The position numbers and the translations under genes were made by a program. Below are positions 8,223 to 15,600 of a stretch of 64,000 nucleotides of DNA, one piece after another. The notes beneath the pieces were generated by a model. The model did not search any database and was not told where the DNA came from. It saw only the letters and a program-made list of their open reading frames with translations. Position 1 is the first letter of the stretch. Each line of letters starts with the position of its first letter. The stretch is taken from positions 1 through 64,000 of the forward strand of contig JAGBBX010000058.1 in the NCBI GenBank assembly GCA_017938245.1, given 5' to 3'. The stretch is from Bacteroidaceae bacterium (GTDB taxonomy: Bacteria > Bacteroidota > Bacteroidia > Bacteroidales > Bacteroidaceae).

Positions 8223-9083
8223 TTAAATGAAATAGAGGTCGTTGCCTCGCATACGCAGGAAACGGTTCACCGAGAAGAATGCACACATTACGGTTATTAC
8301 AATACCGAAAAGCACTATTCCTCCGGCAATAATACCAAGCCACTCAAACGGAAGCACTGTCATAATGGCGGGTTCGCGCTGCGATAGGAAATAGAGCGCG
8401 GCAGCCAAAAGAATATTTGCCATAATACCCGAGAAGAATCCTATCCACATATTGTGTACAAGGAAAGGACGACGTATAAAACCCCACGTTGCGCCAACGA
8501 GTTTCATTGTGTGCAGAAGGAATCTTTTTGAATATATTGTCAGACGCACCATATTGGCAATAAGCGACCACGATATTATACCAAGCAGGGCAAGCAGCAC
8601 AAGCAGTGCACCACCAATTTTATGTATGTTACTGTTGATTGCCCCGATAAGCTCTTTGTGGTATATTACATCTTTAACGCCTTTATCGCTGCGAAGCTCC
8701 TTCTCTATGGTGGCAAGACTCTCGTTGTTGGCAAACTCCGGCTTCATCGATAGTTCTATCGACGCTTCATAAGGGTTATAACCCAGGAATTCCACAGGGT
8801 CGGTGCCAAGCTCTTTGCGTTGCTCCTCAAGAACCTGCTCTTTTGATATATAGACCGCTTTTTTTACATAGCTGCGTTTGCTCAATCTCTTGTGGTAGTC
8901 GAGAATCTGCTTCTCGTTTACCTCGTTGCCGAGTACCACCGACACGTTAAGGTCTTCTTTTACCTGGTTCGACAGCGTTCTTGCTGCAACAAGAAGCAGT
9001 CCCATAGTACCAAGAAGCACCAATACAAGTGTTGTGCTCACATAGACACTCAGTGTCTGTATTTTAAATCCTCTTTTGCTCAT
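8223..9083 (-). CDS. ftsX: cell division ABC-type permease FtsX
   Basis: 286 residues with the FtsX layout: transmembrane helix at 15-33, a periplasmic domain at 34-160 (VNEKQILDYHKRLSKRSYVKKAVYISKEQ... ), then three more helices and the conserved segment LTIYSKRFLLHTMKLVGATWGFIRRPFL. In the FtsEX complex it transmits FtsE ATP hydrolysis to periplasmic cell-wall hydrolases at the division site. The gene overlaps the preceding methyltransferase by 4 bases. ftsE is not adjacent, which is common in this phylum. M23-type hydrolases that could be targets are encoded at 48535 and 55269. Confidence 0.92.
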   Translation of the reverse strand: MSKRGFKIQTLSVYVSTTLVLVLLGTMGLLLVAARTLSNQVKEDLNVSVVLGNEVNEKQILDYHKRLSKRSYVKKAVYISKEQVLEEQRKELGTDPVEFLGYNPYEASIELSMKPEFANNESLATIEKELRSDKGVKDVIYHKELIGAINSNIHKIGGALLVLLALLGIISWSLIANMVRLTIYSKRFLLHTMKLVGATWGFIRRPFLVHNMWIGFFSGIMANILLAAALYFLSQREPAIMTVLPFEWLGIIAGGIVLFGIVITVMCAFFSVNRFLRMRGNDLYFI

Positions 9084-9979
9084 CTTTTTTTACGAAATAC
9101 ATATATTATTGAACTCGAGGCGCTGCATTTATCGAATGTGGCAAACCATCCTAATAACCCGTTCCAAATGCCTCGTAAGGTAGCGCACTTTGCTCCTTTA
9201 TATCGCTCGCTGAGCATTGATATGTAGAACCCGTCGAACGGCATTGTATATTGACGCTCCAAGATAAACCCGTGTTTCAACCCCCATTTCATTATGGTCG
9301 ATGGTGAGAAGTGCCACAAGTGGCGTGGCACGTCGTATGCCGCCCAATTTTCGCGGTAATAATCGGCATCATAAGATACGCTGTTGGGTACGGCTATTAC
9401 AGCAATACCATTCTCGTCGAGTATGCGATACAGTGTCTCCCAAAAGCTGTCGAGTTGCTGTATATGCTCCATTACGTGCCACATTGTAACAACGTCAAAG
9501 GCGGTATCCTCTATTGTCGACAGCTGCTCCTCGGACGCCATCTCTACTCCAAGGTTTTTCTTGGCATAGTCGCGTGCCTGGCTGCTCTTCTCTATTGCAG
9601 TTACATCCCAACCGGTTTTTTGCATTGCCTTGGCAAAGTGTCCTATTCCTGCGCCATAGTCAAGCAGGTTACCCTTGGGGAGCATTGTAAGGCTCTTTAT
9701 GAGATTTACCTTTCGGCGCAGCATTATACCTCGTACAAAGTGGTACAGTTTATTGACAATGCCCTTATTGGTGTCGCTGTGCGATACATACGTGGGAGTG
9801 TCGTAATAGGGACCAATCTCCTTTTCATCGGGGACTCCCTGGGTGAACGTAAAAGAGCACTCGCTGCATTTGTATATATCGAATAGTTCACCTGTTGCAA
9901 AGTGGTCTTTGCAAGCGAACTGTTTTTCGATATTGCTGCTGCCACACAACGGGCAGCCTTTGTGAATGATTCTGTTCAT
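9080..9979 (-). CDS. class I SAM-dependent methyltransferase with N-terminal zinc ribbon
   Basis: 299 residues. Cys9, Cys12, Cys38 and Cys41 (CPLCGS ... CSEC) form a probable zinc knuckle. The Rossmann methyltransferase domain carries motif I LLDYGAGIGHFAKAM near 105-119, the acidic strand end VTAIEKS, and MWHVMEHI near 166-173, as in Methyltransf_11/23 proteins. The substrate is unknown. Related Bacteroidota proteins are annotated simply as class I methyltransferases. The start at 9979 is ATG; a TTG one codon upstream is less likely. The last bases overlap ftsX. Confidence 0.85.
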   Translation of the reverse strand: MNRIIHKGCPLCGSSNIEKQFACKDHFATGELFDIYKCSECSFTFTQGVPDEKEIGPYYDTPTYVSHSDTNKGIVNKLYHFVRGIMLRRKVNLIKSLTMLPKGNLLDYGAGIGHFAKAMQKTGWDVTAIEKSSQARDYAKKNLGVEMASEEQLSTIEDTAFDVVTMWHVMEHIQQLDSFWETLYRILDENGIAVIAVPNSVSYDADYYRENWAAYDVPRHLWHFSPSTIMKWGLKHGFILERQYTMPFDGFYISMLSERYKGAKCATLRGIWNGLLGWFATFDKCSASSSIIYVFRKKR

Positions 9980-10031
9980 CAACTATTGAGGGCTTTGGAT
10001 GTTAAAAGGCATAATCTGCCGAAAATGCCTA

Positions 10032-10039
10032 CAAAAATA
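10032..10039 (-). promoter_or_regulatory. -7 element for the methyltransferase-ftsX-uppP run
   Basis: The minus strand reads TATTTTTG, a match to TAnnTTTG, 52 bases upstream of the start at 9979. No convincing -33 TTTG is seen. Confidence 0.35.
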
Positions 10040-10134
10040 CGACAAATGAGTGTAAAAAACAGCTTTTTTCGAAATTATTCGGCCTGGTTACCCTGATTTT
10101 ACAATTTTTAACTAAAATGTATGCCCTTTTTGAG

Positions 10135-10142
10135 TAATTTTG
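10135..10142 (+). promoter_or_regulatory. -7 element for the pspC-like gene
   Basis: TAATTTTG matches TAnnTTTG, 54 bases upstream of the ATG at 10197. The -33 position is T-rich but lacks a clear TTTG. Confidence 0.4.
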
Positions 10143-10196
10143 CAACAAAGAATACGGCAGAGAGTCTGTCAGATTAATAATGTAAAATATATAATT

Positions 10197-10424
10197 ATGG
10201 GAAAATTGTATCGCTCGAATGATAGAGTGTTGGCCGGTGTATGCGCCGGTATTGCAGAGTGGGCCGGTTTGGAGGCCAAATTAGTGCGTATTATTTGGCT
10301 TGTAGGTCTTCTTTTTGGAGGATTCAGCATAGTGTTGTATGTTGTTTTGTGGATTATTATGCCTCAAAAGAGTGTTGCAAAAAGTTATTCCGACCGTATG
10401 AACGAGAAATTGGGTAGGAAATAG
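10197..10424 (+). CDS. PspC-domain small membrane protein
   Basis: 75 residues beginning MGKLYRSNDRVLAGVCAGIAEW, the classic PspC opening, then a single long transmembrane segment (LVRIIWLVGLLFGGFSIVLYVVLWIIMP) and a basic tail. PspC-domain proteins belong to envelope-stress systems in other bacteria. Here the domain stands alone with no pspA/B nearby, as often in Bacteroidota. The start was taken at the ATG just before GKLY because the 19 upstream codons are not conserved-looking and lie across the promoter. Confidence 0.88.
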   Translation: MGKLYRSNDRVLAGVCAGIAEWAGLEAKLVRIIWLVGLLFGGFSIVLYVVLWIIMPQKSVAKSYSDRMNEKLGRK

Positions 10425-10432
10425 TAGTCCTT

Positions 10433-10484
10433 TATATACACATAAAAAAAGGAGCCGCGCGGCTCCTTTTTTTATGTGTATATA
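10433..10484. terminator. 52-bp perfect palindrome, bidirectional terminator
   Basis: The two 26-base halves 10433-10458 and 10459-10484 are exact reverse complements: GGAGCCGC/GCGGCTCC core, flanked by A7 and T7. A hairpin followed by a U-run forms on both strands. It sits between the convergent pspC-like gene (stop 10424) and miaB (stop 10491). Confidence 0.92.
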
Positions 10485-10490
10485 TATATA

Positions 10491-11819
10491 TTATTCCTCG
10501 ACAAGCTCCGAAAGCAATGTGGCTGCTGTTGCGTCAACCACTCTGATTTTTACAAAGTCGCCTATCTTGTGGTTGCCTCGGTTAAATACCGCTGTACGAT
10601 TCTGCTCGGTGCGGCCGTAGAACTGCTCGTTAGAGCGTTTGGATATTCCCTCGATAAGCACTTCGTACTCTTTGCCTATGCAGTTGCGGTTCTGTTGTGC
10701 CGAAAGTTCCTGTTGCAGGGCTATAATCTCATTCAATCGGCGTACCTTCTCTTTTTCGTCGATGTCATCGGCAAAATGACGGCTGGCAAATGTGCCGGGG
10801 CGCTCCGAGTATTTAAACATAAAGGCGGCATCGTAGGTGCAGTAACGCATTAGCGATAGGGTCTCTTGGTGGTCGGCCTCGGTCTCGCCACAGAATCCTG
10901 CGATAATGTCGGTCGAGAGGCCGCAGTCGGGAACAATGCGACGTATTGCGTCGATGCGGTCGATGTACCACTCGCGTGTGTATTTGCGGTTCATCGCCTG
11001 TAACATACGGCTGCTACCGCTCTGTACGGGTAGGTGTATGTGTCGGCACACGTTAGGTTCCTCGGCAATTACACGCAGTGTCTCGTCGCTCATATCTTTA
11101 GGGTGCGAGGTGGTGAAGCGTATGCGTGCTCCGGGGGCGCGACGTGCTACGCGACGCAGAAGTTCGGGGAAATTTATCGTTGTGCCATCATCGGCTACAA
11201 AATTATAAGAGTTGACATTCTGTCCCAGGAGTATAATCTCTTTATAACCTTTTGCTATAAGGTCGTCGGCCTCGTTCAGGATGCTCTGAATGTCGCGGCT
11301 GCGCTCGCGTCCGCGTGTGTAGGGTACCACGCAGTAGTGGCAAAAGTTGTTGCATCCGCGCATAATGGAAATATATCCCGATACGTTCTTGCTGCAGATG
11401 CGCAGGGGAATTACATCGCGGTAGGTCTCTGTGGTCGATAGCTCGATGTTCATTGCAGCGTGTCCCTGCTCGGCCTGTGCTATCAGCTCGGGTAGCGACA
11501 GATAGCTGTCGGGCCCGGCTACAATATTTACCTTGTACTGCTTTATAAGTTCCTCTTTTACTCGCTCGGCCATACATCCTACAACACCTATGAGGGTGTT
11601 CTTGCCTCGGCGCAGTGCATTAAGCTGGTCGAGACGACCGTAAATCTTCTGCTCGGCATTGTCGCGTATCGAGCAGGTGTTAAGCAGTATAAGGTCGGCT
11701 TCGTTTATCTCATCGCAACTATCGTATCCGGCTATGCCAAGGATGGAACCGATAACCTCGCTGTCGGCTACATTCATCTGGCAGCCGTATGTCTCAATGA
11801 AAAGTTTTTTATTCTCCAC
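10491..11819 (-). CDS. miaB: tRNA-2-methylthio-N6-dimethylallyladenosine synthase
   Basis: A radical-SAM methylthiotransferase acting on i6A37 of tRNAs. In 442 residues: Cys13, Cys49 and Cys82 of the N-terminal domain bind one 4Fe-4S cluster; CNNFCHYC at 156-163 binds the radical-SAM cluster; and the C-terminal TRAM domain covers about 375-440. The start codon is GTG: the codon immediately upstream in frame is TAA, so no longer form is possible. The protein therefore lacks the roughly 15-residue N-terminal extension known from some Bacteroides homologues. Confidence 0.95.
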   Translation of the reverse strand: MENKKLFIETYGCQMNVADSEVIGSILGIAGYDSCDEINEADLILLNTCSIRDNAEQKIYGRLDQLNALRRGKNTLIGVVGCMAERVKEELIKQYKVNIVAGPDSYLSLPELIAQAEQGHAAMNIELSTTETYRDVIPLRICSKNVSGYISIMRGCNNFCHYCVVPYTRGRERSRDIQSILNEADDLIAKGYKEIILLGQNVNSYNFVADDGTTINFPELLRRVARRAPGARIRFTTSHPKDMSDETLRVIAEEPNVCRHIHLPVQSGSSRMLQAMNRKYTREWYIDRIDAIRRIVPDCGLSTDIIAGFCGETEADHQETLSLMRYCTYDAAFMFKYSERPGTFASRHFADDIDEKEKVRRLNEIIALQQELSAQQNRNCIGKEYEVLIEGISKRSNEQFYGRTEQNRTAVFNRGNHKIGDFVKIRVVDATAATLLSELVEE

Positions 11820-11845
11820 TTATAGTACTGTTTGAAAATATGGTG

Positions 11846-11853
11846 CGAAGATA
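11846..11853 (-). promoter_or_regulatory. -7 element for miaB
   Basis: The minus strand reads TATCTTCG (TAnnTTYG), 26 bases upstream of the GTG start of miaB. No -33 match at the expected spacing. Confidence 0.35.
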
Positions 11854-11948
11854 CAACAAAGTTTCGAAAGGTTATGTGCCGTGTAGAAAGAAAGTACCGC
11901 CTTTAACACCTATTTATTATCTAATTTTTGTAACAATGACGCATTCGA

Positions 11949-11980
11949 TTTGAAAATATTGTAAAAAAACTCTATATTCG
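11949..11980 (+). promoter_or_regulatory. Bacteroidota-type promoter for the thioesterase/CoA-transferase pair
   Basis: TTTG (11949-11952), 20 bases, TATATTCG (11973-11980), then the ATG at 11998. This is a near-ideal -33/-7 pair with a very short leader. Confidence 0.65.
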
Positions 11981-11997
11981 CAGCAAAATATACTATT

Positions 11998-12402
11998 ATG
12001 GAAAAAGTACTTTTTCGTCACGAAATGAAGGTGCGCGACTACGAGTGCGATATTCAGGGAGTTGTGAACAATGCTAACTATCAGCATTATCTCGAGCACG
12101 CTCGTCACGAGTTTCTGCTTTCCGAGGGTATCAGCTTCTCGAAACTGCATAACGAGGGGGTCGACTTTATGGTCTCTAAGGCAACACTCGAATATAAAAA
12201 TTCGTTGCGTGGCGACGATAGATTCTATGTCTCTATTGCAATGAAGCGCGATGGAGCGAAGCTTGTCTGCTTGCAGAATATCTACCGCCTGCCCGACGAG
12301 GCGCTCTGTGTGAAAGGCCGCATAGAGATTGTCTCGGTCGAGAATGGCCGATTGACGCGTGGCGAGCGCTTCGACGAACTCTTTAAACATCTGTTACAAT
12401 AA
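11998..12402 (+). CDS. hot-dog fold acyl-CoA thioesterase (4HBT/YbgC-like)
   Basis: 134 residues, single hot-dog domain. The segment VRDYECDIQGVVNNANYQHYLEHARHEFL (12-40) carries the 4HBT signature, with catalytic Asp18 and the NNANY..Y.E.AR helix. Family members hydrolyse short or medium acyl-CoA or acyl-ACP thioesters. The gene ends 28 bases before a CoA-transferase gene and shares its promoter, so it may trim acyl-CoAs in the same propionate/succinate metabolism. The exact substrate cannot be told. Confidence 0.85.
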   Translation: MEKVLFRHEMKVRDYECDIQGVVNNANYQHYLEHARHEFLLSEGISFSKLHNEGVDFMVSKATLEYKNSLRGDDRFYVSIAMKRDGAKLVCLQNIYRLPDEALCVKGRIEIVSVENGRLTRGERFDELFKHLLQ

Positions 12403-12430
12403 AAAGAACAACCTTTAAAACACGAATAAT

Positions 12431-13918
12431 ATGGCATATCGCATAATGACAGCCGGGGAGGCTGCAAACTACATCAACGATGGTGACGGAGTGGGAATCA
12501 GTGGCTTTACTCTTTCGGGAACCCCAAAGACCGTGTTGCCCGAGGTGGCACGTCGCGCCGAGGAGGCGCACGCTGCCGGCAAGCCCTTTAAAATAGACCT
12601 CTATTCCGGTGCGTCTACAGGCGATGCAATAGATGGAGCCCTTACACGTGCGCAGGCAATCCGTTTCCGCGCACCGTTTATTTCTAATCCCATTGTGCGC
12701 AATGCCATCAATGCCAAAGAGATAACATACACCGACCTTCACCTCTCACTGATGGCGCAGGATTTACGCTACGGCTTTATGGGTAAGGTGAATGTGGCTA
12801 TCCTCGAGGCTGTAGATATTACCGACGATGGAAAAGTATACCTCACAACCGCCGGAGGAATAGGACAGACAGTGGCCAATCTTGCCGATAGAATAATCAT
12901 CGAACGCAATACTTATCATCACACAATCGGTTTACACGACGTTTACGAACCGCTCGACCCTCCCTATCGTAAGGAGATACCTATCTACAAGGCCGACGAC
13001 CGCGTGGGCAAGCCTTACGTTCAGGTCGACCCCAAAAAGGTGGTGGGTATTGTCGAGGTTAATATGCCAAACGAGGTTGTGGTGTTCAAGGAACTCGATG
13101 AGGTCACCCGCAAAATAGGCGAGAATGTGGTGGATTTTATCCTCGCAGATATGAAGCGTGGCATAATCCCAGCCGAGGGACTGCCCATACAGAGTGGTAT
13201 CGGTAACGTGGCAAATGCGGTGCTCAAAGGGCTCGAGGATAGCAACGGAATACCCCCTCTTTACCTCTACTCCGAGGTGTTGCAGGACTCTGTAATTAAA
13301 CTTATGGAGCTTGGGCGAGTAAAGGCCGGAAGCACCTGTTCGCTCTCACTTAGCCGCGAGTGTCTCGACCACGTATATGACAACCTCGACTTTTTCCGCG
13401 ATAAGCTTGTGCTGCGTCCCAGCGAAATATCGAACCACCCCGAGATTATTCGCCGTCTGGGTATTATAGCAATGAATACCGCTATCGAGGTCGACCTCTA
13501 CGGCTGTGTCAACTCGTCGCACATCTGCGGAACACGCCTTATGAACGGTATCGGTGGCTCGGGCGATTTTGCGCGCAACGCTTATATCTCTATTTTTACC
13601 TGCCCATCGACGCAAAAGGGAGGACAGATAAGCTCTATTGTTCCCATCGTTACACACGCCGACCACACCGAGCACGACGTGAATATCGTTGCGACAGAGT
13701 GGGGCGTTGCCGACCTGCGAGGCAAGGGACCCGACGAGCGCGCCAAACTGCTCATCGAAAAGTGTGCTCACCCCGACTACAAACAGCTTCTATGGGACTA
13801 TCTGAAAATCTCTAAATGCGGACACGTGAGCCATAATGTGGCGGCGGCATTGGGTATGCACGCTACCTTCGAGCGCAGCGGAGATATGCGACTCACCGAT
13901 TGGAGTAAATTTGCATAA
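12431..13918 (+). CDS. acetyl-CoA hydrolase/succinate:CoA-transferase family enzyme
   Basis: A 495-residue class I CoA-transferase of the AarC/Cat1 type. Seen: DGDGVGISGFTLSGTPK at 18-34, GIGNVANAVLKGL at 256-268, and YLYSEVLQDSVIKLM with the probable catalytic Glu282 that forms the glutamyl-CoA thioester, then NSSHICGTRLMNGIGGSGDFARNAY, the conserved acyl-binding loop. In Bacteroidota such enzymes exchange CoA between succinate, acetate and propionate, linking the succinate-propionate fermentation to ATP yield. Whether acetate or propionate is the partner is not deducible. It probably shares a transcript with the upstream thioesterase. Confidence 0.9.
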   Translation: MAYRIMTAGEAANYINDGDGVGISGFTLSGTPKTVLPEVARRAEEAHAAGKPFKIDLYSGASTGDAIDGALTRAQAIRFRAPFISNPIVRNAINAKEITYTDLHLSLMAQDLRYGFMGKVNVAILEAVDITDDGKVYLTTAGGIGQTVANLADRIIIERNTYHHTIGLHDVYEPLDPPYRKEIPIYKADDRVGKPYVQVDPKKVVGIVEVNMPNEVVVFKELDEVTRKIGENVVDFILADMKRGIIPAEGLPIQSGIGNVANAVLKGLEDSNGIPPLYLYSEVLQDSVIKLMELGRVKAGSTCSLSLSRECLDHVYDNLDFFRDKLVLRPSEISNHPEIIRRLGIIAMNTAIEVDLYGCVNSSHICGTRLMNGIGGSGDFARNAYISIFTCPSTQKGGQISSIVPIVTHADHTEHDVNIVATEWGVADLRGKGPDERAKLLIEKCAHPDYKQLLWDYLKISKCGHVSHNVAAALGMHATFERSGDMRLTDWSKFA

Positions 13919-13928
13919 CACCTCTCTG

Positions 13929-14465
13929 ATGAAGAAAAAACTTGTGACAGAGATGGGGCGATTGGGACGCGACGAGTTTGTCGCGTCCCAAAAACTGCCT
14001 CTTACGGTGGTGCTCGATAATATACGGAGCCTGCATAATGTGGGCTCTGTGTTTCGCACAAGCGACGCCTTTCGCGTCGAGCGTGTGATGCTGTGCGGAA
14101 TTACGGCAACACCCCCTTCGGCCGAGATTCATAAGACAGCTCTTGGTGCCGAGGATGTTGTCGAGTGGCAATATTTTGCCGATACATTGGAGGCTGTTGA
14201 GGCTTTGCGCAGCGAGGGATACGCTGTTTACTCCATAGAACAGGTCGAGGGCAGTATCCCCCTGCAACAATTCCGGGTAGAGGATGGTGCGCGTTACGCC
14301 GTTATTCTTGGAAATGAGGTAAAGGGCGTGCAGCAGTCGGTGGTGGATGCTTCGGACGGCTCCATCGAGATTCCGCAATTCGGCACAAAGCACTCGCTCA
14401 ATGTCTCGGTTACGGCCGGGATGGTTATCTGGGAATTTGCCTGTAAATTGGGTTGGGTGAGATAA
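13929..14465 (+). CDS. TrmH/SpoU-family RNA 2'-O-methyltransferase
   Basis: 178 residues with the three SPOUT motifs: NIRSLHNVGSVFRTSDAF (31-48), LGNEVKGV (127-134) and IEIPQFGTKHSLNVSVTAG (146-164), which build the trefoil knot and bind SAM. Methylates a ribose in tRNA or rRNA; the target nucleotide is uncertain because the N-terminal extension is short. The start was set at ATG 13929, 10 bases after the CoA-transferase stop, because the frame upstream runs inside that gene. Confidence 0.88.
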   Translation: MKKKLVTEMGRLGRDEFVASQKLPLTVVLDNIRSLHNVGSVFRTSDAFRVERVMLCGITATPPSAEIHKTALGAEDVVEWQYFADTLEAVEALRSEGYAVYSIEQVEGSIPLQQFRVEDGARYAVILGNEVKGVQQSVVDASDGSIEIPQFGTKHSLNVSVTAGMVIWEFACKLGWVR

Positions 14466-14481
14466 CAAAGGATACTATAAG

Positions 14482-14514
14482 TTTCGGGCGATTGAAAATC
14501 GCCCCTACGCGCAA
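14482..14514 (-). repeat. dispersed palindromic repeat, copy A
   Basis: On the minus strand TTGCGCGTAGGGGCGATT, then TTCAATCGCCCGAAA. It contains the perfect stem GGGCGATT/AATCGCCC. The same unit occurs at 14577-14609 and 27436-27470, always intergenic, like a REP-type element. Confidence 0.6.
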
Positions 14515-14576
14515 TGAGTTTTTAATTAGCACAATACTTGATAGTTGTAAACCTCTTTATGTTTTGCTGTTAATGG

Positions 14577-14609
14577 TTGCTTGTAGGGGCGATTTCTAAT
14601 CTCCCGCCA
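14577..14609 (+). repeat. dispersed palindromic repeat, copy B
   Basis: TTGCTTGTAGGGGCGATT then TCTAATCTCCCGCC, in the opposite orientation to copy A 62 bases away. The right arm is degenerate. Confidence 0.55.
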
Positions 14610-14655
14610 CAGCGTTTAATTTGTAAGTATCCGATAAAGTACATTCAATAAATTA

Positions 14656-14695
14656 GCCGCTACTAACGGTGACTACCTGCTAGTGGCGGCCTTTT
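14656..14695 (+). terminator. hairpin terminator after the SpoU methyltransferase
   Basis: GCCGCTACTA (14656-14665) pairs with TAGTGGCGGC (14681-14690), with one G-U pair and a 15-base loop, followed by CTTTT. Placed 191 bases after the stop, so it may instead belong to a repeat block. Confidence 0.4.
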
Positions 14696-14696
14696 G

Positions 14697-14724
14697 CCTA
14701 CTTTTCGTCGGCACGAAAAGTAGG
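14697..14724. repeat. perfect 12-bp inverted repeat with 4-base loop
   Basis: CCTACTTTTCGT cggc ACGAAAAGTAGG. A strong hairpin immediately after the one at 14656-14690. It may be a bidirectional terminator for the convergent genes or a copy of a mobile repeat. Confidence 0.55.
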
Positions 14725-14843
14725 AGAAAAATAACAATGAAAGGCTGAATTTAGCAAACAAGCCTAAATGAGAGACTGAAAAAGTTTTACCGGATACCAA
14801 TACTATAAATACGTGGATTCTTTTGTGAAAGATTAAGGGTGGC

Positions 14844-15446
14844 TTACAACTGCCCGTTAAGGACTCTTACCACTACCTGCTCAATCATCCAATCGTCGCC
14901 CGTTGGGTCGTAGCTCTTTTTGAGACTCGCTCCGAAAAGTGAGGCAAAGGAGTTGTAAAATACAGCCTTGAAACTGCCCATAAACAGTCGAACCAATTCG
15001 TAGGCATTCTGGTTGCACTCGCGGTCGACCAATTTAATAAGAAGCTTGCCCTGCCTTAGGGTGAGCTTTTTCATTTTTGGGGTGTACTGTTTCTTAAGTC
15101 CTTTTTCAAGCTCCTTTAAATGCTTTTTTTTGGCCTTTTCATCGGGCATTTTCTGAAGAAGTTCGTATGTCTCTATTATGATGGAGCGAATCTCTATTGC
15201 CAGTGGAAGAGTCTTTTTAACGTCGCGGACAAGACGGTTGTACTCTCTTTGTTGCCGTTTGCTTTTTATCGGTGCGTATGCATAATAGGTTGGCAGATTG
15301 ATATGCGGAATCTTTTCACCCAAATGGATGCTTTGCCCTACAATGTACGATTTTTGTGGTTGTATGGCAATCTTTTCTTGTGCTTCGACTCTTAGCGCCG
15401 AGAGCAGCATAAATAGAATGAATATTATGACGTGGGCGTTTTTCAC
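14844..15446 (-). CDS. DUF4294 family secreted protein
   Basis: About 200 residues from a GTG start chosen because it gives a good signal peptide (KNAHVIIFILFMLLSALRVEAQ, cleavage after VEAQ). The open frame extends to a TTG at 15503. The mature part contains QREYNRLVRDVKKTLPLAIEIRSIIIETYELLQKMPDEKAKKKHLKELEKGLKKQYTPKMKKLTLRQGKLLIKLVDRE, a conserved helical core of DUF4294 with many Lys/Arg. The family is Bacteroidota-specific and of unknown function. It is isolated, facing the repeat-rich region at 14466-14843. Confidence 0.82.
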   Translation of the reverse strand: MKNAHVIIFILFMLLSALRVEAQEKIAIQPQKSYIVGQSIHLGEKIPHINLPTYYAYAPIKSKRQQREYNRLVRDVKKTLPLAIEIRSIIIETYELLQKMPDEKAKKKHLKELEKGLKKQYTPKMKKLTLRQGKLLIKLVDRECNQNAYELVRLFMGSFKAVFYNSFASLFGASLKKSYDPTGDDWMIEQVVVRVLNGQL

Positions 15447-15534
15447 ATCGCGAATATATAGGAAAAATGGGTATTTTATGAAACTTATTCGGTTAAAAAT
15501 CAAAAATTGAGTACATATATATAATAAAAAGCAG

Positions 15535-15542
15535 TATCTTCG
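15535..15542 (+). promoter_or_regulatory. -7 element for the ABC exporter operon
   Basis: TATCTTCG (TAnnTTYG) 58 bases before the ATG at 15601; no clear -33 box. Confidence 0.35.
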
Positions 15543-15600
15543 CAGAATATTTACCGAGTGTGCCTTATTGGCTCCTCTTTAGTATGAAAAACAATATCTT

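Larger units (their letters stand above)
14466..14843. other. 378-bp gene-free convergent intergenic region
   Basis: Between the SpoU methyltransferase (+) and DUF4294 (-). It holds two inverted copies of a dispersed GGGGCGATT repeat (14482-14514 and 14577-14609) and two consecutive hairpins (14656-14690 and 14697-14724). No coding frame, promoter or RNA gene was recognised in the remainder (14725-14843). Confidence 0.7.

Noticed and set aside
9080-9982. TTG start of the methyltransferase at 9982
   Set aside because: An ATG lies directly after it and fits the family N-terminus.
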